A DNA stretch of 64,000 nucleotides from Stachybotrys elegans (Eukaryota > Ascomycota > Sordariomycetes > Hypocreales > Stachybotryaceae): the NCBI GenBank assembly GCA_020746835.1, contig JAGPNK010000016.1, forward strand, positions 186,001 through 250,000. Reading direction: 5' to 3'. The position numbers and the translations under genes were made by a program. Every line of letters begins with the position of its first letter. The first letter of the stretch is position 1. Below, one piece after another: positions 36,170 to 47,772 of the stretch. Under the pieces are notes generated by a model. The model did no database searches. It saw nothing but the letters and a program-made list of their open reading frames with translations, and was not told where the DNA came from.

Positions 36170-38381
36170 GAGATCTAGGCAACGAGGAAGCAGCACAATG
36201 CGGGCAGCCTTGGGACACAAACACAGAGTTTACACAGAGTCTATACACAGTTGGGGACGGGTGTTACGGTTGGCGCCACATGGCAACCACGAGCGCAAGG
36301 CATGACAGACGGGAGGAATTGCATGGAGAAGTCGATATTGGGTAGTAAGAAGGGTGGATTTGTGGCCGTGTACAAAGTAGATGCAATAAACGAGCCGTGT
36401 TGCCGGCTGTGCTATGCAAATAAGCCGCCCCTGTGAGCCTACGGGAATCCCCACGATGAATTGATGAAGGAGATTGGGCGTATAATATGCAGGTTGGAAG
36501 CATATGCCAGCCAAGCCGCCGCCTTTGCCGCATCAGCATTGTCTCCGCAGAGAGCCTAGCAGGGAGCCTCTGCGTAGCGCAGCCCACATTTCCTTTCCAC
36601 GGCCTCTGTCTTGTCGCGAAATGCGTCTGCCTGGAGGTGGCGGGACACGGGACAGGACTCGGAGCTTTCCCACCGGCAGCTGAAGCAAGACGAGGCAGGA
36701 TGATTCTTTTCTTTTTCCGTGCTGTTCTGGGCGGCAGATTGTCTCAGATGGGGTGTACACGGGAGGGAGGATGAAGGACGGAGGACGCCCACGTTGTCGA
36801 GGCGGAGCCCTGCATCACAGCCCAGGGTCGCCCGTCTAGTGTGTGTATGCGTGCGCGCGCATGTTGGCGACGGGTGGCGGCAGAAAGAAAAGAGAAACGT
36901 GGTCAACGGAAAAGGGCAGATTGGAAGAATTGGAAGCCTTGTGGCGTCGCACCAAGGCAGAGGCCCCCTTTTTTCTTCTTCAATACGTAACGTTTCCTTC
37001 GTTCTTGGCCGGTTCGACGGGAGAAGATTGATACGAAACGGGGTCTTGCGACTGAGTGACGTGAAGGCCACAAGACAAGGGTTCGAGGCGTTCGTTTTTC
37101 GAGGGTCGAAGGAGCAGGGATCAGGTCTGGAGCAAGTCTGGAGAGAGGGTCCGGCGGAGGGTCAGGGCGCGCCAATGATGATGTGATGGGCGACGTCACA
37201 GCCCCCCCTCCGATCCCCTCCTAGTCTGACTCCTCCTCAGAGGTCCCGATTCCTCCTGCGCCGATGATAATTTAATCATGGGCGGCTTCTGGCTTCCGCG
37301 ACCTAGTCTCGGTGCTACTGTACGTACATGAACAGCAGTTCGTGCCAGGCCGATGCAGCCAAGCGAGGTATCCCCTACCTGCTACTACCTGGACACCACG
37401 CTTATTTTGGTCTGTCATGGACCCGGGAGAGGCGTCACCAAGCTTGGATGGATGGATGGGTGGTGGTGAGGTCAGTCAGTAGTCAACGTAGGACGAGGCT
37501 ACGGCCGATCAACTCGATTCAATTTTTCCCCCCGTGTATTTCATTGTTTCCTCACGCGCGTAGAGCAGACAAGAAATGGGGACTTAGACCTCGTATCAAC
37601 CCTCTTTTTCGCCTCCCGTCCTTCGTCTTCGTCCTCCTTCATCATCTTCTCCATCTATTTCTCCATACTTTCGCCCTCTGCTACCCAACCACTGCCCATC
37701 CCTCCTGCCTGTGCAGCCGTTTGCCCTGCTTTTGCTGCACAGATAGACATATTTTCTCTTGTATTGCCTGCACAGTCTGGCTGCATGCATGCAAGCGAAC
37801 AGCTGGCCTGGACTCTGCCACCTGCACCTGCACCTGCATCTGCATCTGCACCCACCAACCCAAAGTTAACAACACCCTCTTTCCCAGCCGCAGCCTTGTT
37901 TTGCTCCTGCCGACCCCAACTGCCCGCAGCAGGGAAGGTACATTAAACTCCCGCCCCTTCCTCCTCGACCAAACCTCCACAGTCACTAACGCTGCTCTAG
38001 CCTTTGCCGAATATCCTCATATCCTCACTTTACACTTTTCGAGCCCTGGTTTAGCTTCGATATTCGAGGCTCTAGGCCCGTTCGGCACGTTTGTCGGGCA
38101 ACCCGGCCCCATTGCAGACTTATACGGTACGTCTACGCCTTCCACGCGCTTCTCCGCTCCCGTTGGTAAGCGTCAGAAGCACCCACATTGTCTCCCACAC
38201 AGCCCACATGACCTCACCTCGAGGTCGGCACCAAGGCCTTGGCTTCTGTCGATGCTCATGTCCATGCCGATATCCCGTGGCTGACTATTCAATCCAGCAC
38301 CGCCAGCGGAAAATTCAGCATCAGATTACCAGCCGATAGTTCACCTTTCAATATCCCAACCTTCACCAGCACCTCACATTC
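36170..38381. other. intergenic, with long pyrimidine-rich leader of the DUF8035 gene
   Basis: 2.2 kb with no convincing gene. From about 37600 the plus strand is CT-rich, with a short CACCTG/CATCTG hexamer repeat at about 37820-37852, as is common in fungal 5' leaders. A 318-codon frame at 37328-38284 has biased composition and ends before the real start. Confidence 0.55.
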
Positions 38382-40452
38382 ATGCAATACCATACGCCAA
38401 CTTCGCCAACTTACACATCGGGGGCCCCTGAGCCCAGGGACAGAGTCATGAGTGGCGATACCACCGTCGGGCAGATCGACGCTGTCGACGCCTTCGCTCG
38501 CTCTCTCTATCTGCGCGCCAAGTCCTCTCCCACCTTCACAGACGTTGCCGTGGCCCTGCGCCAACTGCACATGTCTCTTCGTCATCTGCGCGTCGAGGCC
38601 GCCGACCCAGACTCGCTGCTCAACAATGCAGGCAACTCGTCTTCCGTATATGCGCGCCAGCTCCAGCCCATTGTTGAGGACTGCGACTTTGCACTGCGCC
38701 AGCTCGAAACATCCATCGACCGTTATGCGGATGCGCGCCCCGAGGAGCCCGCCGTGGCCGACCGCATCGCTGCCATTCGTGCCAAGCTCAACAACGAGCG
38801 CACCAATGTCGACATGTTTCTCGATACTGTCCAGCTGCACAACCCCGCCAGCAAGCCCGTCGGAGTGAGCGATGCCTCTGTCGGTCTTGAGGACATCAAG
38901 GACAAGGTCGACACCGTTGCTCAGCGTGTCTTCAAGCGGCCCTCTGGCGGACTCGACGCTCATGAGGGCGACCTTTGGCAGCAATTCAAGTCGGAGCTGG
39001 AGAAGGAGGGCTTCTCGCCAGAAGTGCTCCGCAAGCACAAAGTGAGTAATGGTTGTATCGTGTGCGAATATTCACTGACCCTCGTAGGACGTTCTGCGTG
39101 CTTATATCCGTGAACTGGAGTCCATGTCGACCCTCAACGGCGGCGCACCACCCACCGTGCGCGGCCTCTTGGAGTATGAATCCAAGAAGGCGCCATCGCC
39201 GCCCAAGGAGATGATGGGCGATGTCGACAATGAAAAGTGTCTGGCCAGCATGAAGACGGAGCGCCCAATGCCAGATCACGCTCCCCAGCCGCATCAGTAT
39301 CAGCCCTACCGACCGCCGCCTTCTCATGAGCACCACTCGGCCTCTTCCGAGGAGACGGGCAGCGATGCTGGTGATTCGCTGGCTCTGATCTCCACGAGGG
39401 ATCTCATGGCTATGGACAGTCTCAACACTGGTATGGCCAACATGAACCTGCACCCTGGGTACAATTATGGCGCTTCTCCTGGGACCAGCCAGAAATACCT
39501 ACCCCCTCATGTTGCTGGGTCTCTGACATACGAGCCCGACCTCTCGGCATCGCCAAACGCAGGCCTTCTCGGTACCGCCCCTCGTGCCATTCCTCAGGCA
39601 GGATCCTACACTGGAAGTGCGCCCCCTCCATCCTACGGCACCAGCCCCAGATTCAATTCACGGCTGGCGCCTGACCGGTACGGCCATGAGATCCCTATGG
39701 ACGCGCCGTGGACGCGCATCAAGCGCACGCTTGTCAGTCCCGAGGTTCTGGAGCGCGCTGGTGTGCGGTATGAAGCTAGGCCCGAATATGTGGCCATCCT
39801 CGGCCGCCTATCGCGTGAAGAGATTGCCGAGTTTGCCCGTCAGAGCGCCGACTGTCGTGCTGCCCGGTCCAGACGCGACATGCGGCCTCGCTCTGACGAA
39901 AAGTACCGCCACGTGAGAGGTGACTCCAAGGACTCGAAGAGCAGCCGCGACGACGATGACGACGAGGACAGCGTGCTGTGGGATTCGAGCGACTCCACTG
40001 ATATAGACGACGACAAGACTTCAGAGAAGGGTACCAAGAGCTATCCATTTATTGTCAGCCCACCGGACAAGAAAGGCTCGCCAGCGAGTACGGTGCCGCC
40101 CAAGCCCATCCTCAAGAACAAGAATGAGAATCACGTGCGATTCGATCCGGAGCCCTATGAGCTAGAGAGCAAGAGCCCGCGCTCGGTCAAGGATCGCGAT
40201 GACCGTGAGCGACGCCACCACTCACGCCGCTCCCGCGACTCCCGTCGTGACAGTTCCAGTCGCCACGACCGGCGCGACCGCCACCACAAGAGCTCCGACG
40301 ACGACTACCACCGTCGGGAGTACAGGGACCGCAAGAGTGAGGAGAGACACCACAAGAAGAAGGCCTGGGGTGAGACGCTGGGTGCCGTGGGCATCGGCGG
40401 CGCAGCGGTCAGCCTGATCAGCGTGCTGGCCGAGGCGGCCTCAGGGATTTAG
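38382..40452 (+). CDS. DUF8035-type protein, 674 aa
   Basis: Exon 1 is 38382-39041 and exon 2 is 39088-40452, with a 46-nt intron (GTGAGT donor, ACTGAC branch, GTAG acceptor, phase 0). The first 220 residues are helical (QIDAVDAFARSLYLRAKS, TFTDVAVALRQLHMSLRHL) and resemble the fungal domain with coiled pairs around a Leu-rich core. The middle is Pro/Tyr/Ser-rich and disordered. Residues about 420-480 hold the DUF8035 signature, APWTRIKRTLVSPEVLERAG with EYVAILGRLSREEIAEFA. An acidic block (DDDDDED), a KPILKNKN segment and an Arg/Asp/His-rich tail follow, then a short hydrophobic end (GAVGIGGAAVSLISVL). The start could be the inner ATG at 38448. Function is unknown. The low-complexity charged tail suggests a scaffold or nucleic-acid-associated role. 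Confidence 0.82.
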
Positions 40453-40669
40453 GTGTGTTTTGATAGACTGGACAGCAGGACTGGCCAGACGGACGAGGCA
40501 ACAGACCCCGTGGCAGACAACAGTTTTCCTTTGTAGGCTTGGATGGATGTATGCTACGGAAAGAAGACTGTGAGATACCCGCGTTGTACTACATGTATTT
40601 ATTCTTGTATGGCAGCTTGACGAATCATGACATGAAAAGCTTCAAGATTATGTTTTAACTGATTGTGTC

Positions 40670-42733
40670 TTACAACATTAACTCCTTTGTAATCGACCTC
40701 CAGTACCCATCATCCCGTTGCTTCGATTGAGGCGCTTGCGGGATTACCTTCATTCGTGGACGAGGCACTGGGTTACAATCCAATATTCGTATAGGGCGAA
40801 CCTGGGGATAGGGGAAATCAGGATCTGTGTTGCCCTCCAGGTGACTGACGCGGTAGCCCGACAACTTCTGGGGTAGAGTCGTGCGGTGCTTGTGCTCATA
40901 GGTCCACCTCCACATGGCGTCGGGACGTTTGATACTGACGTAGCCCTGGGCAGTGCGGTACTTGACGTCCGAGGGGAAGAAGTCGGCAAACTCACGCACC
41001 AGGTTGGGGATGACGCGGCGCGTCATGTCGCCGTCGCGAAAGGCCCAGAACTTGGAGACTTGCTTGAGGAGGTCCACGAACCAGAGGTTGATCATGTGGC
41101 GCATCTGGTCCATGCGGACCTGGGCTCGCAGGCGGCGCTGGGTGGCGCGCGGGGAGGGAGCGACGTCCTGGAGCAGGATCTCGTCGAGGAGCGCGGCTTG
41201 GTGCTCTGCGACGGCGGCGCGGAAGAGCGGCATGGCGCGGTCACGGATGTGGTCAATGGCTGGCATGATGGCTTTGCTGAGGAGGAGGGAGTGGATGAGG
41301 ATATTGAGGTCTTCGAAGGAGGGGACGACGTTGTGCGGCGGCTCCGTCATGCGGTGGTAGATGTAGAGGACCTGCTTGTACCCGCTCGAGTCGGCGTTGT
41401 ACGGTGCAACGAGCTTGCTGTACTGCGTGTAGGGCTTGGAGCCACAGACGTAGGCCCAGGCGAGGAGGTTGGACCAGGTGCTCGCGGGGATGGGGAGGGC
41501 GTAGCGGTTCGAGACGAAGAGCAACAGCTTGATGGCGTGGTCGATGCGGGACATGGTGCAGAAGGCCTCAACGAGGGCGTCGAGGAGGCGCAGCGTAGGG
41601 CGGATGGGCGAGTCTGGGGAGAAGTCGAGGCCCCCGGCGACGTGGACCTTGTTGGTGTCCTCGTCGACTTGAATGGTGATGCCGTAGAAGGGCTCGAGGA
41701 TGAGCTTGGTCATGGCGTAGTAGCTGCGCGAGCGCGCAAAGGCTACGAGGGAGCTGCAGATAAACTCCTCGGTCAGCTCGTTGCCGTGGTAGATGGCGCG
41801 GTCCCAATGGTTCCGGTAGGCCCTGTAGCCGCCGCGGTGACGCAGCTGGCGGCGCTCGTCGACGGCAATGTCGGTGGCGCGGCGGTTCCAGGGCTCGCGG
41901 AGGGCGACGCCGAGGCTGTGGCGGATGCGGTCCATGGCCTTGAGGTTGGCCATGGGCAGGGGGTTCTTCTCCGAGTGCATGTCGCGGGCGAGCAGGATGA
42001 CGCGCGAGCGGTTGAACTGGTAGTACAGCGGCTCGGTGAGGAAGCGCGCGCGGACAAACTCGGTCCACGTGCTCGCCAGGCGCGGGTCGGCGGCGTCATT
42101 GAGCATCGACCACGCCCGCTTGGCGGCGTAGCGGTCCGAGGCGGCGCCCGCGCAGCGCAGCAGCACCTCGAGGTCGGCGCGGAGAGGGGGCATAGGGCCC
42201 TCGGCGCGCATCTTGAGCAGCGTGAGCATGTGGGCAAGGACCTCGACGTGGCGGCGGCGCACGCCCGCCTCGTCGAGCAGGCCGCTCATATCGTGGCGGC
42301 AGGTCAGCGCCGGGGTGATGTGCAAGCCGTGGGCATAGTCAACGCTCTCCGGGGCGCAGACAGGGTCGAGACTGCGAACGATCTCAGAGAAGGTGGTGTG
42401 CGGGAGGCTGTGGAGCTCGTGAAGCGCCGCCGAGGTGTTATTCCTCAGGGCGGTCGTCCAGGCGATGAAGCAAAAGTACACATCGCCAATGTCCCTTGCG
42501 CGAATGGCGCGGAGAAGCGCGGGGACGTAGCCATGACGGCCATGCTGGATGGCGGCGACGGGCTCATGACGATGGTGAAGGGCGGTTGCGAGTCGACGGC
42601 GGGAGCAGGCGCGACCCACTGCGGGTGGAGGCGAGAGGGACGGTGGATCGGTCGCTAGCAGCCATCGCAAGGGCGGTTCGCATCGTCTGATGGGAGAGCA
42701 GCGGCGCGGCCAAAACGCTCGCGCCGAAGCCAT
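40670..42733 (-). CDS. mitochondrial ATPase expression protein (ATP13/Aep2-like, PPR-type)
   Basis: Single exon, 687 aa, from ATG 42731-42733. The N terminus is Arg-rich and lacks acid residues over about 60 positions (MASARAFWPRRCSPIRR), as in a mitochondrial targeting peptide. The body is all-helical with degenerate 35-residue repeats such as LLDALVEAFCTMSRIDHAIKL and SFEDLNILIHSLLLSKAI, as in the PF12921-type fungal mitochondrial expression factors. In yeast such proteins (for example Aep2/Atp13) bind mitochondrial mRNAs and support translation of ATP synthase subunits. The target mRNA here is unknown. The antisense strand is also open over 590 codons because of high GC at third positions; that frame is not a gene. 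The gene is divergent from LSM3. Confidence 0.75.
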   Translation of the reverse strand: MASARAFWPRRCSPIRRCEPPLRWLLATDPPSLSPPPAVGRACSRRRLATALHHRHEPVAAIQHGRHGYVPALLRAIRARDIGDVYFCFIAWTTALRNNTSAALHELHSLPHTTFSEIVRSLDPVCAPESVDYAHGLHITPALTCRHDMSGLLDEAGVRRRHVEVLAHMLTLLKMRAEGPMPPLRADLEVLLRCAGAASDRYAAKRAWSMLNDAADPRLASTWTEFVRARFLTEPLYYQFNRSRVILLARDMHSEKNPLPMANLKAMDRIRHSLGVALREPWNRRATDIAVDERRQLRHRGGYRAYRNHWDRAIYHGNELTEEFICSSLVAFARSRSYYAMTKLILEPFYGITIQVDEDTNKVHVAGGLDFSPDSPIRPTLRLLDALVEAFCTMSRIDHAIKLLLFVSNRYALPIPASTWSNLLAWAYVCGSKPYTQYSKLVAPYNADSSGYKQVLYIYHRMTEPPHNVVPSFEDLNILIHSLLLSKAIMPAIDHIRDRAMPLFRAAVAEHQAALLDEILLQDVAPSPRATQRRLRAQVRMDQMRHMINLWFVDLLKQVSKFWAFRDGDMTRRVIPNLVREFADFFPSDVKYRTAQGYVSIKRPDAMWRWTYEHKHRTTLPQKLSGYRVSHLEGNTDPDFPYPQVRPIRILDCNPVPRPRMKVIPQAPQSKQRDDGYWRSITKELML

Positions 42734-43109
42734 GGCAGGTGATGATTGTTATGGCATTGAAGGAAAGGTGTGTATGTGTGCCGAAGGGGTTCAAAAGGTC
42801 GGGGTAACACAGCCAGGACCATGTTGCATTTCATCCGGAAACAGCGACGTGCGTGTTCCGCCCTTGCTCGTTTGGAGAATCTGGGGTAAACTATCCTGTT
42901 AAGTGCATATATACATAGGTACCTACGAAATGCGGCTAGCGGGGGTATTGCCTGACCGAGTGTTGGCCGTTGGGTTTATCGCCGAAGATTTTCCATCCAA
43001 GCGTGCGTGGTGGTGCATTTTCCATTCAGGCAGAGACAGAGAGACAGACTCACTGAGGCAATACCGCCCGCTCGCATCTCACACGCACCTCTCCCCCCCG
43101 CCTTCAACC
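42734..43109. promoter_or_regulatory. divergent ATPase-expression gene/LSM3 intergenic region
   Basis: 376 bp separate the two divergent start codons. It contains a perfect 10-bp palindrome TAGGTACCTA at 42916-42925, related to the GGTACC cluster at 16.2-16.7 kb. No other element is claimed. Confidence 0.6.
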
Positions 43110-43548
43110 ATGGCCGACGTCGAAGAGTCCAACCACGTGGCCGAGCCCCTCGATCTGGTGCGCCTGCTGCTCAACGAGGTGGTTTTTGTCAAGCTGAGGG
43201 GTGACCGCGAGCTCAAGGGCAAGCTCCACGTACGCCGCCCTCCTGGATTTGCTTGCTGTGGTGTTTCTGACTGAGGATAGGCGTATGATAGCCATTGCAA
43301 CTTGGTGCTTGGCGATGTCGAGGAGACCATCTACGACGTGGACGAGGATGGCGATGATGAGGAGATCAAGGTGAGTGAGGGTCCTTGCAGGTTGCCAGGC
43401 TCATGCTGATTGCGGACAGACTGTCAGCCGGAAGTCGGAGATGCTCTTTGTCAGAGGTGAGTATCATTGTCTGCACGATCTCGTTGCCCTGGCTGACTTT
43501 GACGTAGGCGACAGCGTTGTCTTGATATCGCCCCAGGTTTCCTTCTGA
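43110..43548 (+). CDS. LSM3: U6 snRNA-associated Sm-like protein LSm3
   Basis: Four exons: 43110-43229, 43281-43370, 43420-43456 and 43508-43548, with introns of 51, 49 and 51 nt. The product is 95 aa, the usual LSm3 size. Sm1 is [24 protein letters not shown] followed by [15 protein letters not shown]. Sm2 is [17 protein letters not shown]. The acidic loop [12 protein letters not shown] between them is typical of LSm3. LSm3 sits in the LSm2-8 ring that binds the U6 snRNA 3' end in the nucleus and in the LSm1-7 ring that promotes mRNA decay in the cytoplasm. The short third exon (37 nt) would be easily missed by gene callers. Exon joins were checked by frame and by family sequence. Confidence 0.95.
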
Positions 43549-44203
43549 GGAGTCGCGACATGACCCTAATCTCATGAGCACGCACGCAGCATGCAGCAGC
43601 ACCTCTACCTCCACGCCAGGCGTGGATATGGCTCGTCCAGCACAGCATTAGACGGTTCAGTGACCCGGGAGGCGTTCAGGCTTGGTCTTGCGGAGGATAC
43701 TGGGCAGCGGACGCTGGTAGACATGCCAGCGGAAGCTACGATGAATGAATCGATGATGCCGGCATAAACAGGCAGCTCAAAATATATCATACCGTACCTA
43801 TCTGTCGTCGACTCCTCAAGGAGCGTTGCGTGTTGGACCCGATGACTCGATTGATGCATATCCACTATCCAAACTCGGCACGTGCATGCACTGACAGATG
43901 TTGACGTCGGGGAATGACTCGACGGCTTATCGATTGCCGTACGATAAGTGCCAACGAACGGGAGCGACCCGCCGCTTCGCCCCTCGGCGCCCATGCTCCT
44001 CTACCTCGTAAAGTGTCAAGCTCAGCCTCTATCGATGACTCTTTTCCTCTGACCAGTCATTCCTCCTCCATCACGTTTTCGGTGATTTCCGCTGTATATA
44101 GCACCCTCGTCTGCTCGCCTCTGCCACGGGAGCCCTTCCTCCGATGATAACTCGAATATCGGCCTGTTTGCCCCATAGCTGTCGCATAGCAGTCTAACTT
44201 GAC
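43549..44203. other. intergenic between LSM3 and GTPase gene
   Basis: 655 bp without a convincing gene; it holds the LSM3 3' end and the GTPase promoter. Confidence 0.5.
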
Positions 44204-46298
44204 ATGTCCAACAAGACGATAAAACCCACGGCCCACGACCGGCGCAAGGGTGAATCGGTGAGCCCGGGCATATGTCGGACCCCTCTGCGCAGCTTACTGA
44301 CGGCGCCTAGGCCCTTAGCGACTTTGCCGAGTACGTAGAGCAGCAGCAGAACCTCAGATTCCCGGCGGCGAAGCCTGCGCATACCTCGGCGCCAAACGCC
44401 GACGACCACCACGATGAGCTCGACGAACTGCTCGACAACCTCGACCTGTCCGACTCGTCGCCCCGCGTTGCGCTCCGGGACCTCCTCCTAGCCCCTGACG
44501 AGGGCATGCTCCAGAAGCTGCAGGATACCCTCGCCGAGAGGTTAGAGGAGGGCTTTGGCGAAACCGTGTTTGAGCTCGGATACGAGAACAGCGGCGAGCC
44601 CATGAACCTCACCCTCGAGGAGTGGAGCGCGGCGTATGCGCGGCTGGTCGAGGCGGCCAAGGGCGTGCGCGCCGACTGCGACCTCTTGTTGACCAAGAAT
44701 GTCGGCGGCGACCAGGAAGCGCCCAGCACGGCCGCGCAGAAGACCAAGGACAAGAGCTGCAGCGGCAAGGTCCTCGTACGGCAGAACCCGGCGAGGATAG
44801 AGGATGTGATTGAGACGCGCATCGCCGTGGTGGGAAATGGTAAGATCTACGTCTATGAGTCACAACGGTACTAACGAAACCAGTCGACGCTGGCAAAAGC
44901 TCCATGCTGGGCGTTTTGGTCAAGGGAGATTTGGATGACGGACGAGGAAAAGCCCGCGTCAACCTCTTCCGTCACAAGCACGAGATCGACACCGGCAGGA
45001 CGAGCTCGGTAGGCATGGAGATTATGGGCTTTGACACGTTGGGCAACGTCATCACCTCGGACATCCCAGGCAGTAAGTTTTCGAGGCCCAGTGCGCGGTT
45101 TGGATCTGACCATTCTAGGGAAACTGTCCTGGGAGGAAATCGGAAAGCGCAGCGCCAAGGTCATCACATTCACCGACCTGGCAGGCCACGAGAAGTATCT
45201 AAGAACCACCGTCTTTGGCCTCCTCTCCAGCTCCCCCAACTATTGCCTCCTCATGGTCGCAGCCAACAACGGCTTGGTCGGCATGAGCAAGGAGCACCTG
45301 GGCATCGCCCTGGCCCTCAACGTCCCCGTCATGGTGGTGGTGACCAAGATCGACATCTGCCCCCCCAACATCCTCGAGGAGACGATTACGCAAATCACCA
45401 AGATCATGAAGAGCCCCGGCGCTCGCAAGATCCCCACCTTTATAAGAAACCGCGAGGAGTGCATCAACACGGCCACGCAGTTTGTCAGCCAGCGCATATG
45501 CCCCGTCTTCCTCGTCTCCAACGTGACGGGCGAGAACCTGGACCTGGTGCGTACCTTTTTGAACATCCTTCCACACCACGGGCGCTACAACTCGGACGCG
45601 CCGTTTGAGTTTCACGTCAACGACACCTTCTCCGTGCCCTTTACGGGGACCGTCGTGTCCGGCATCGTCAAGTCGGGTGTCATTCACGAAGGCGACAATG
45701 TCCTCATCGGGCCCGACTCGCTCGGCCAGTTCACTCAGACTTCTATACGTTCCATTGAGCGTAAGAGGATAAGAGTTCCCGCGGCCTCTGCCGGCCAGTC
45801 TGCCTCGTTTGCCTTGAAGAAGGTCAAACGCAAGGATGTCAGAAAAGGCATGGTGGTTCTGCCCAAGGTGGAGGGCCAGACGGCGCCCAAGGTTCATCGC
45901 GAGTTTGTCGCCGAAGGTAATCTCTCCTCCCTCCCTCGCCTCTCCATGCTGACCTTGTAGTGCTTATCCTCTCCCACGCCACAACCATCAAGACAAAGTA
46001 CCAGGCCATGCTGCATGTCGGCCCCGTGTCTCAGACGTGCGCCATCATCGACATTGACAGGGAGCTCATCCGCACAGGCGACAGAGCCACCGTGGCGTTC
46101 CAGTTTGTCCAGCGTCCCGAGTACTTAGCTCCCGGTGACCGTCTGCTCTTCCGCGAAGGGCGCACCAAGGGTCTTGGAATTGTGAAATCCGTGGGATACG
46201 ATCCTGAGCACCCATTGGTGCGGAGAACGGCTGACTCTGGTGGTGGCGAGGCGGAAGCGGCGCACTCGACAGGACAGCAAGTCCCGGTAGGCGCTTAG
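44204..46298 (+). CDS. GTPBP1/GTPBP2-type translational GTPase
   Basis: Five exons: 44204-44257, 44311-44839, 44884-45072, 45119-45916 and 45961-46298. Introns are 53, 44, 46 and 44 nt, and all joins keep frame. The product is 635 aa. The G domain has G1 GNVDAGKS (residues 193-200), G3 DLAGHE (277-282) and G4 TKID (333-336). A beta-barrel domain 2 follows ([21 protein letters not shown]), then domain 3 ([19 protein letters not shown] and [22 protein letters not shown]). This order matches the GTPBP1 group, related to EF-Tu/eEF1A and Hbs1, and linked to delivery of aminoacyl-tRNA and mRNA surveillance. The N-terminal 190 residues are family-typical and acidic. The second intron falls inside the P-loop codon run, between Asn and Val. 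Confidence 0.92.
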
Positions 46299-46418
46299 CC
46301 AAGCAGTCGGCAGGGAGATCCAACAAAGCGTGATTGTAGCAATGTACGAGATGATATTGGAAGCAGATGAATGGTAACGACTGAATGGCGTACAAAATAT
46401 AAGGTACTTATGCCGGTG

Positions 46419-47772
46419 CTATTCCCTTGCTTGTAGGAGCCTTGCACCGTAACCAAAACGCTGGCCTGCTTGTGCAATCATGGAGCGAGGATACTCAAGC
46501 AGGCTCATGATTTGTGAGTCGCCGTTTTGTTCAAGATATTTGCAGATGGAAGCCCCTTCGATAATGGGACGCTGTGCAGCCCACCAGCTTCCACAGGACG
46601 TAGATTTTGCGTGGACGTAGGCAAGGAGCAGCAAGGCGCGGTGATCTTTGGCCTCGAGGAGTTGGTTCAACTGCTCGTCGATGCAACTCGTGAAGGCGAC
46701 CAGAAGACCTAGAGCTGAGTCGTGCGAGTCCGCGCTGTAGAATGTCTCCAAAATGGACAGCATAGAGAAATAAGGGTTGTTGTCGGGCGTAGAGGTGTCA
46801 GATATCTCATATAAATCGTAGAAGCCGGGCGGGAGCACATCGCGAGACAGAGCCGGGTCAGTATGGAGCAAATCCACGGCATGCGCCTGAGCCATATCTT
46901 TGAAAACACTGTCCTCGCTGTGGGTGTCGACGTGCTTCCAGACGATGGGCTTCCCTTGACCCATGCGCAGCCATGCCTCCGGGCCGGCTGTAGTGCCACT
47001 CTGCATCGGCCAGACGCGCGAGGGTTCCGTGGATTCCATTTGCGCAAAGGAGGCAGCGCCCAGAAAGGACGCGCATATCCAGAGGGCATCTTTCTGGGAG
47101 GCGGTTAGCGCGTGCAAAGGCTGTGCGAGGAGGCGCCTGTAGAGAGCGGTGCCGTGGTAGAGGTGGAACGCGATAGGAGAGGCGTGGGGAGGCTTCATGC
47201 CGAGAGGGAGAAGCTGGGCGTCGTGGATGAGTGTAAGGGCGATGAAGACATGCAGCATGAAGGGATTCTGTACCACGTCAGCCCCAAAACCCTTTCTTTC
47301 ATCTTGCGTCGTCCGACCGTACCGAAGACGCCAGCGCCAGCGCCCTGCTGCGCAGCACCCCGCGCACAGAACTCAACCCAAACCCCCAGACATCGCGCTC
47401 CGAGAACCGCTGCAGGGCAGCTACATGTCCAGGCCCCAGGCTATACACGCCCGTCGCGGAGCCCACGGGCAGCGCGAGGGGGATGCGGTAGTCGTGCAGG
47501 ACAGGCTGGGAGGAGAGCACGCCGGCGCCAGCGCGGCAGAGCTGCAGCGCCGCCGTCTGCGTGAGGGCGTAGGAGCATGCGAATCCTGAGGAAGAGCAGC
47601 GCTGGCAGGCTGGTTTTGACTCGTCGCACTGTTTATTTTCTGTGAGCATGGGCGTTTGTAGGAGGGTGGGTGGGCTTGCCTTGACGCTCCGAAGCTTGCA
47701 GTTTTTGCAGCCGAGGCGGGATTTGCGATGGGTCTTTCGCTGGCGAGGGGGTTTGGTGTCTGATTCGACCAT
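46419..47772 (-). CDS. Zn2Cys6 transcription factor
   Basis: Exons 47772-47680, 47628-47323 and 47267-46419 give 415 aa. The first intron (47679-47629, 51 nt) has a GC donor (AAG/GCAAGC) and an AG acceptor with a CTCAC branch. The second (47322-47268, 55 nt) is GT-AG with a GCTGAC branch. Splicing the GC-AG intron restores the zinc cluster: C22-x2-C25-x6-C32-x6-C39-x2-C42-x6-C49. Before splicing the frame is also open, but it inserts 17 residues in the middle of the cluster. The rest is helical, with the LASSNPFMLHVFIALTLIHD segment that follows the DNA-binding domain in this fungal TF class and a long C-terminal regulatory part. The target genes are unknown. The xylanase lies about 1 kb upstream on the same strand, but I infer no link. 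Confidence 0.88.

Noticed and set aside
37328..38284. 318-codon plus-strand frame before the DUF8035 gene
   Set aside because: Cys/His/Pro/Ser-rich, lies in the CT-rich leader, and has no recognisable fold or intron structure.
40886..42658. 590-codon plus-strand frame opposite the ATPase-expression gene
   Set aside because: Val/Gly/Ala/Glu-biased antisense frame; the minus-strand protein has the targeting peptide and helical repeats expected of a real product.
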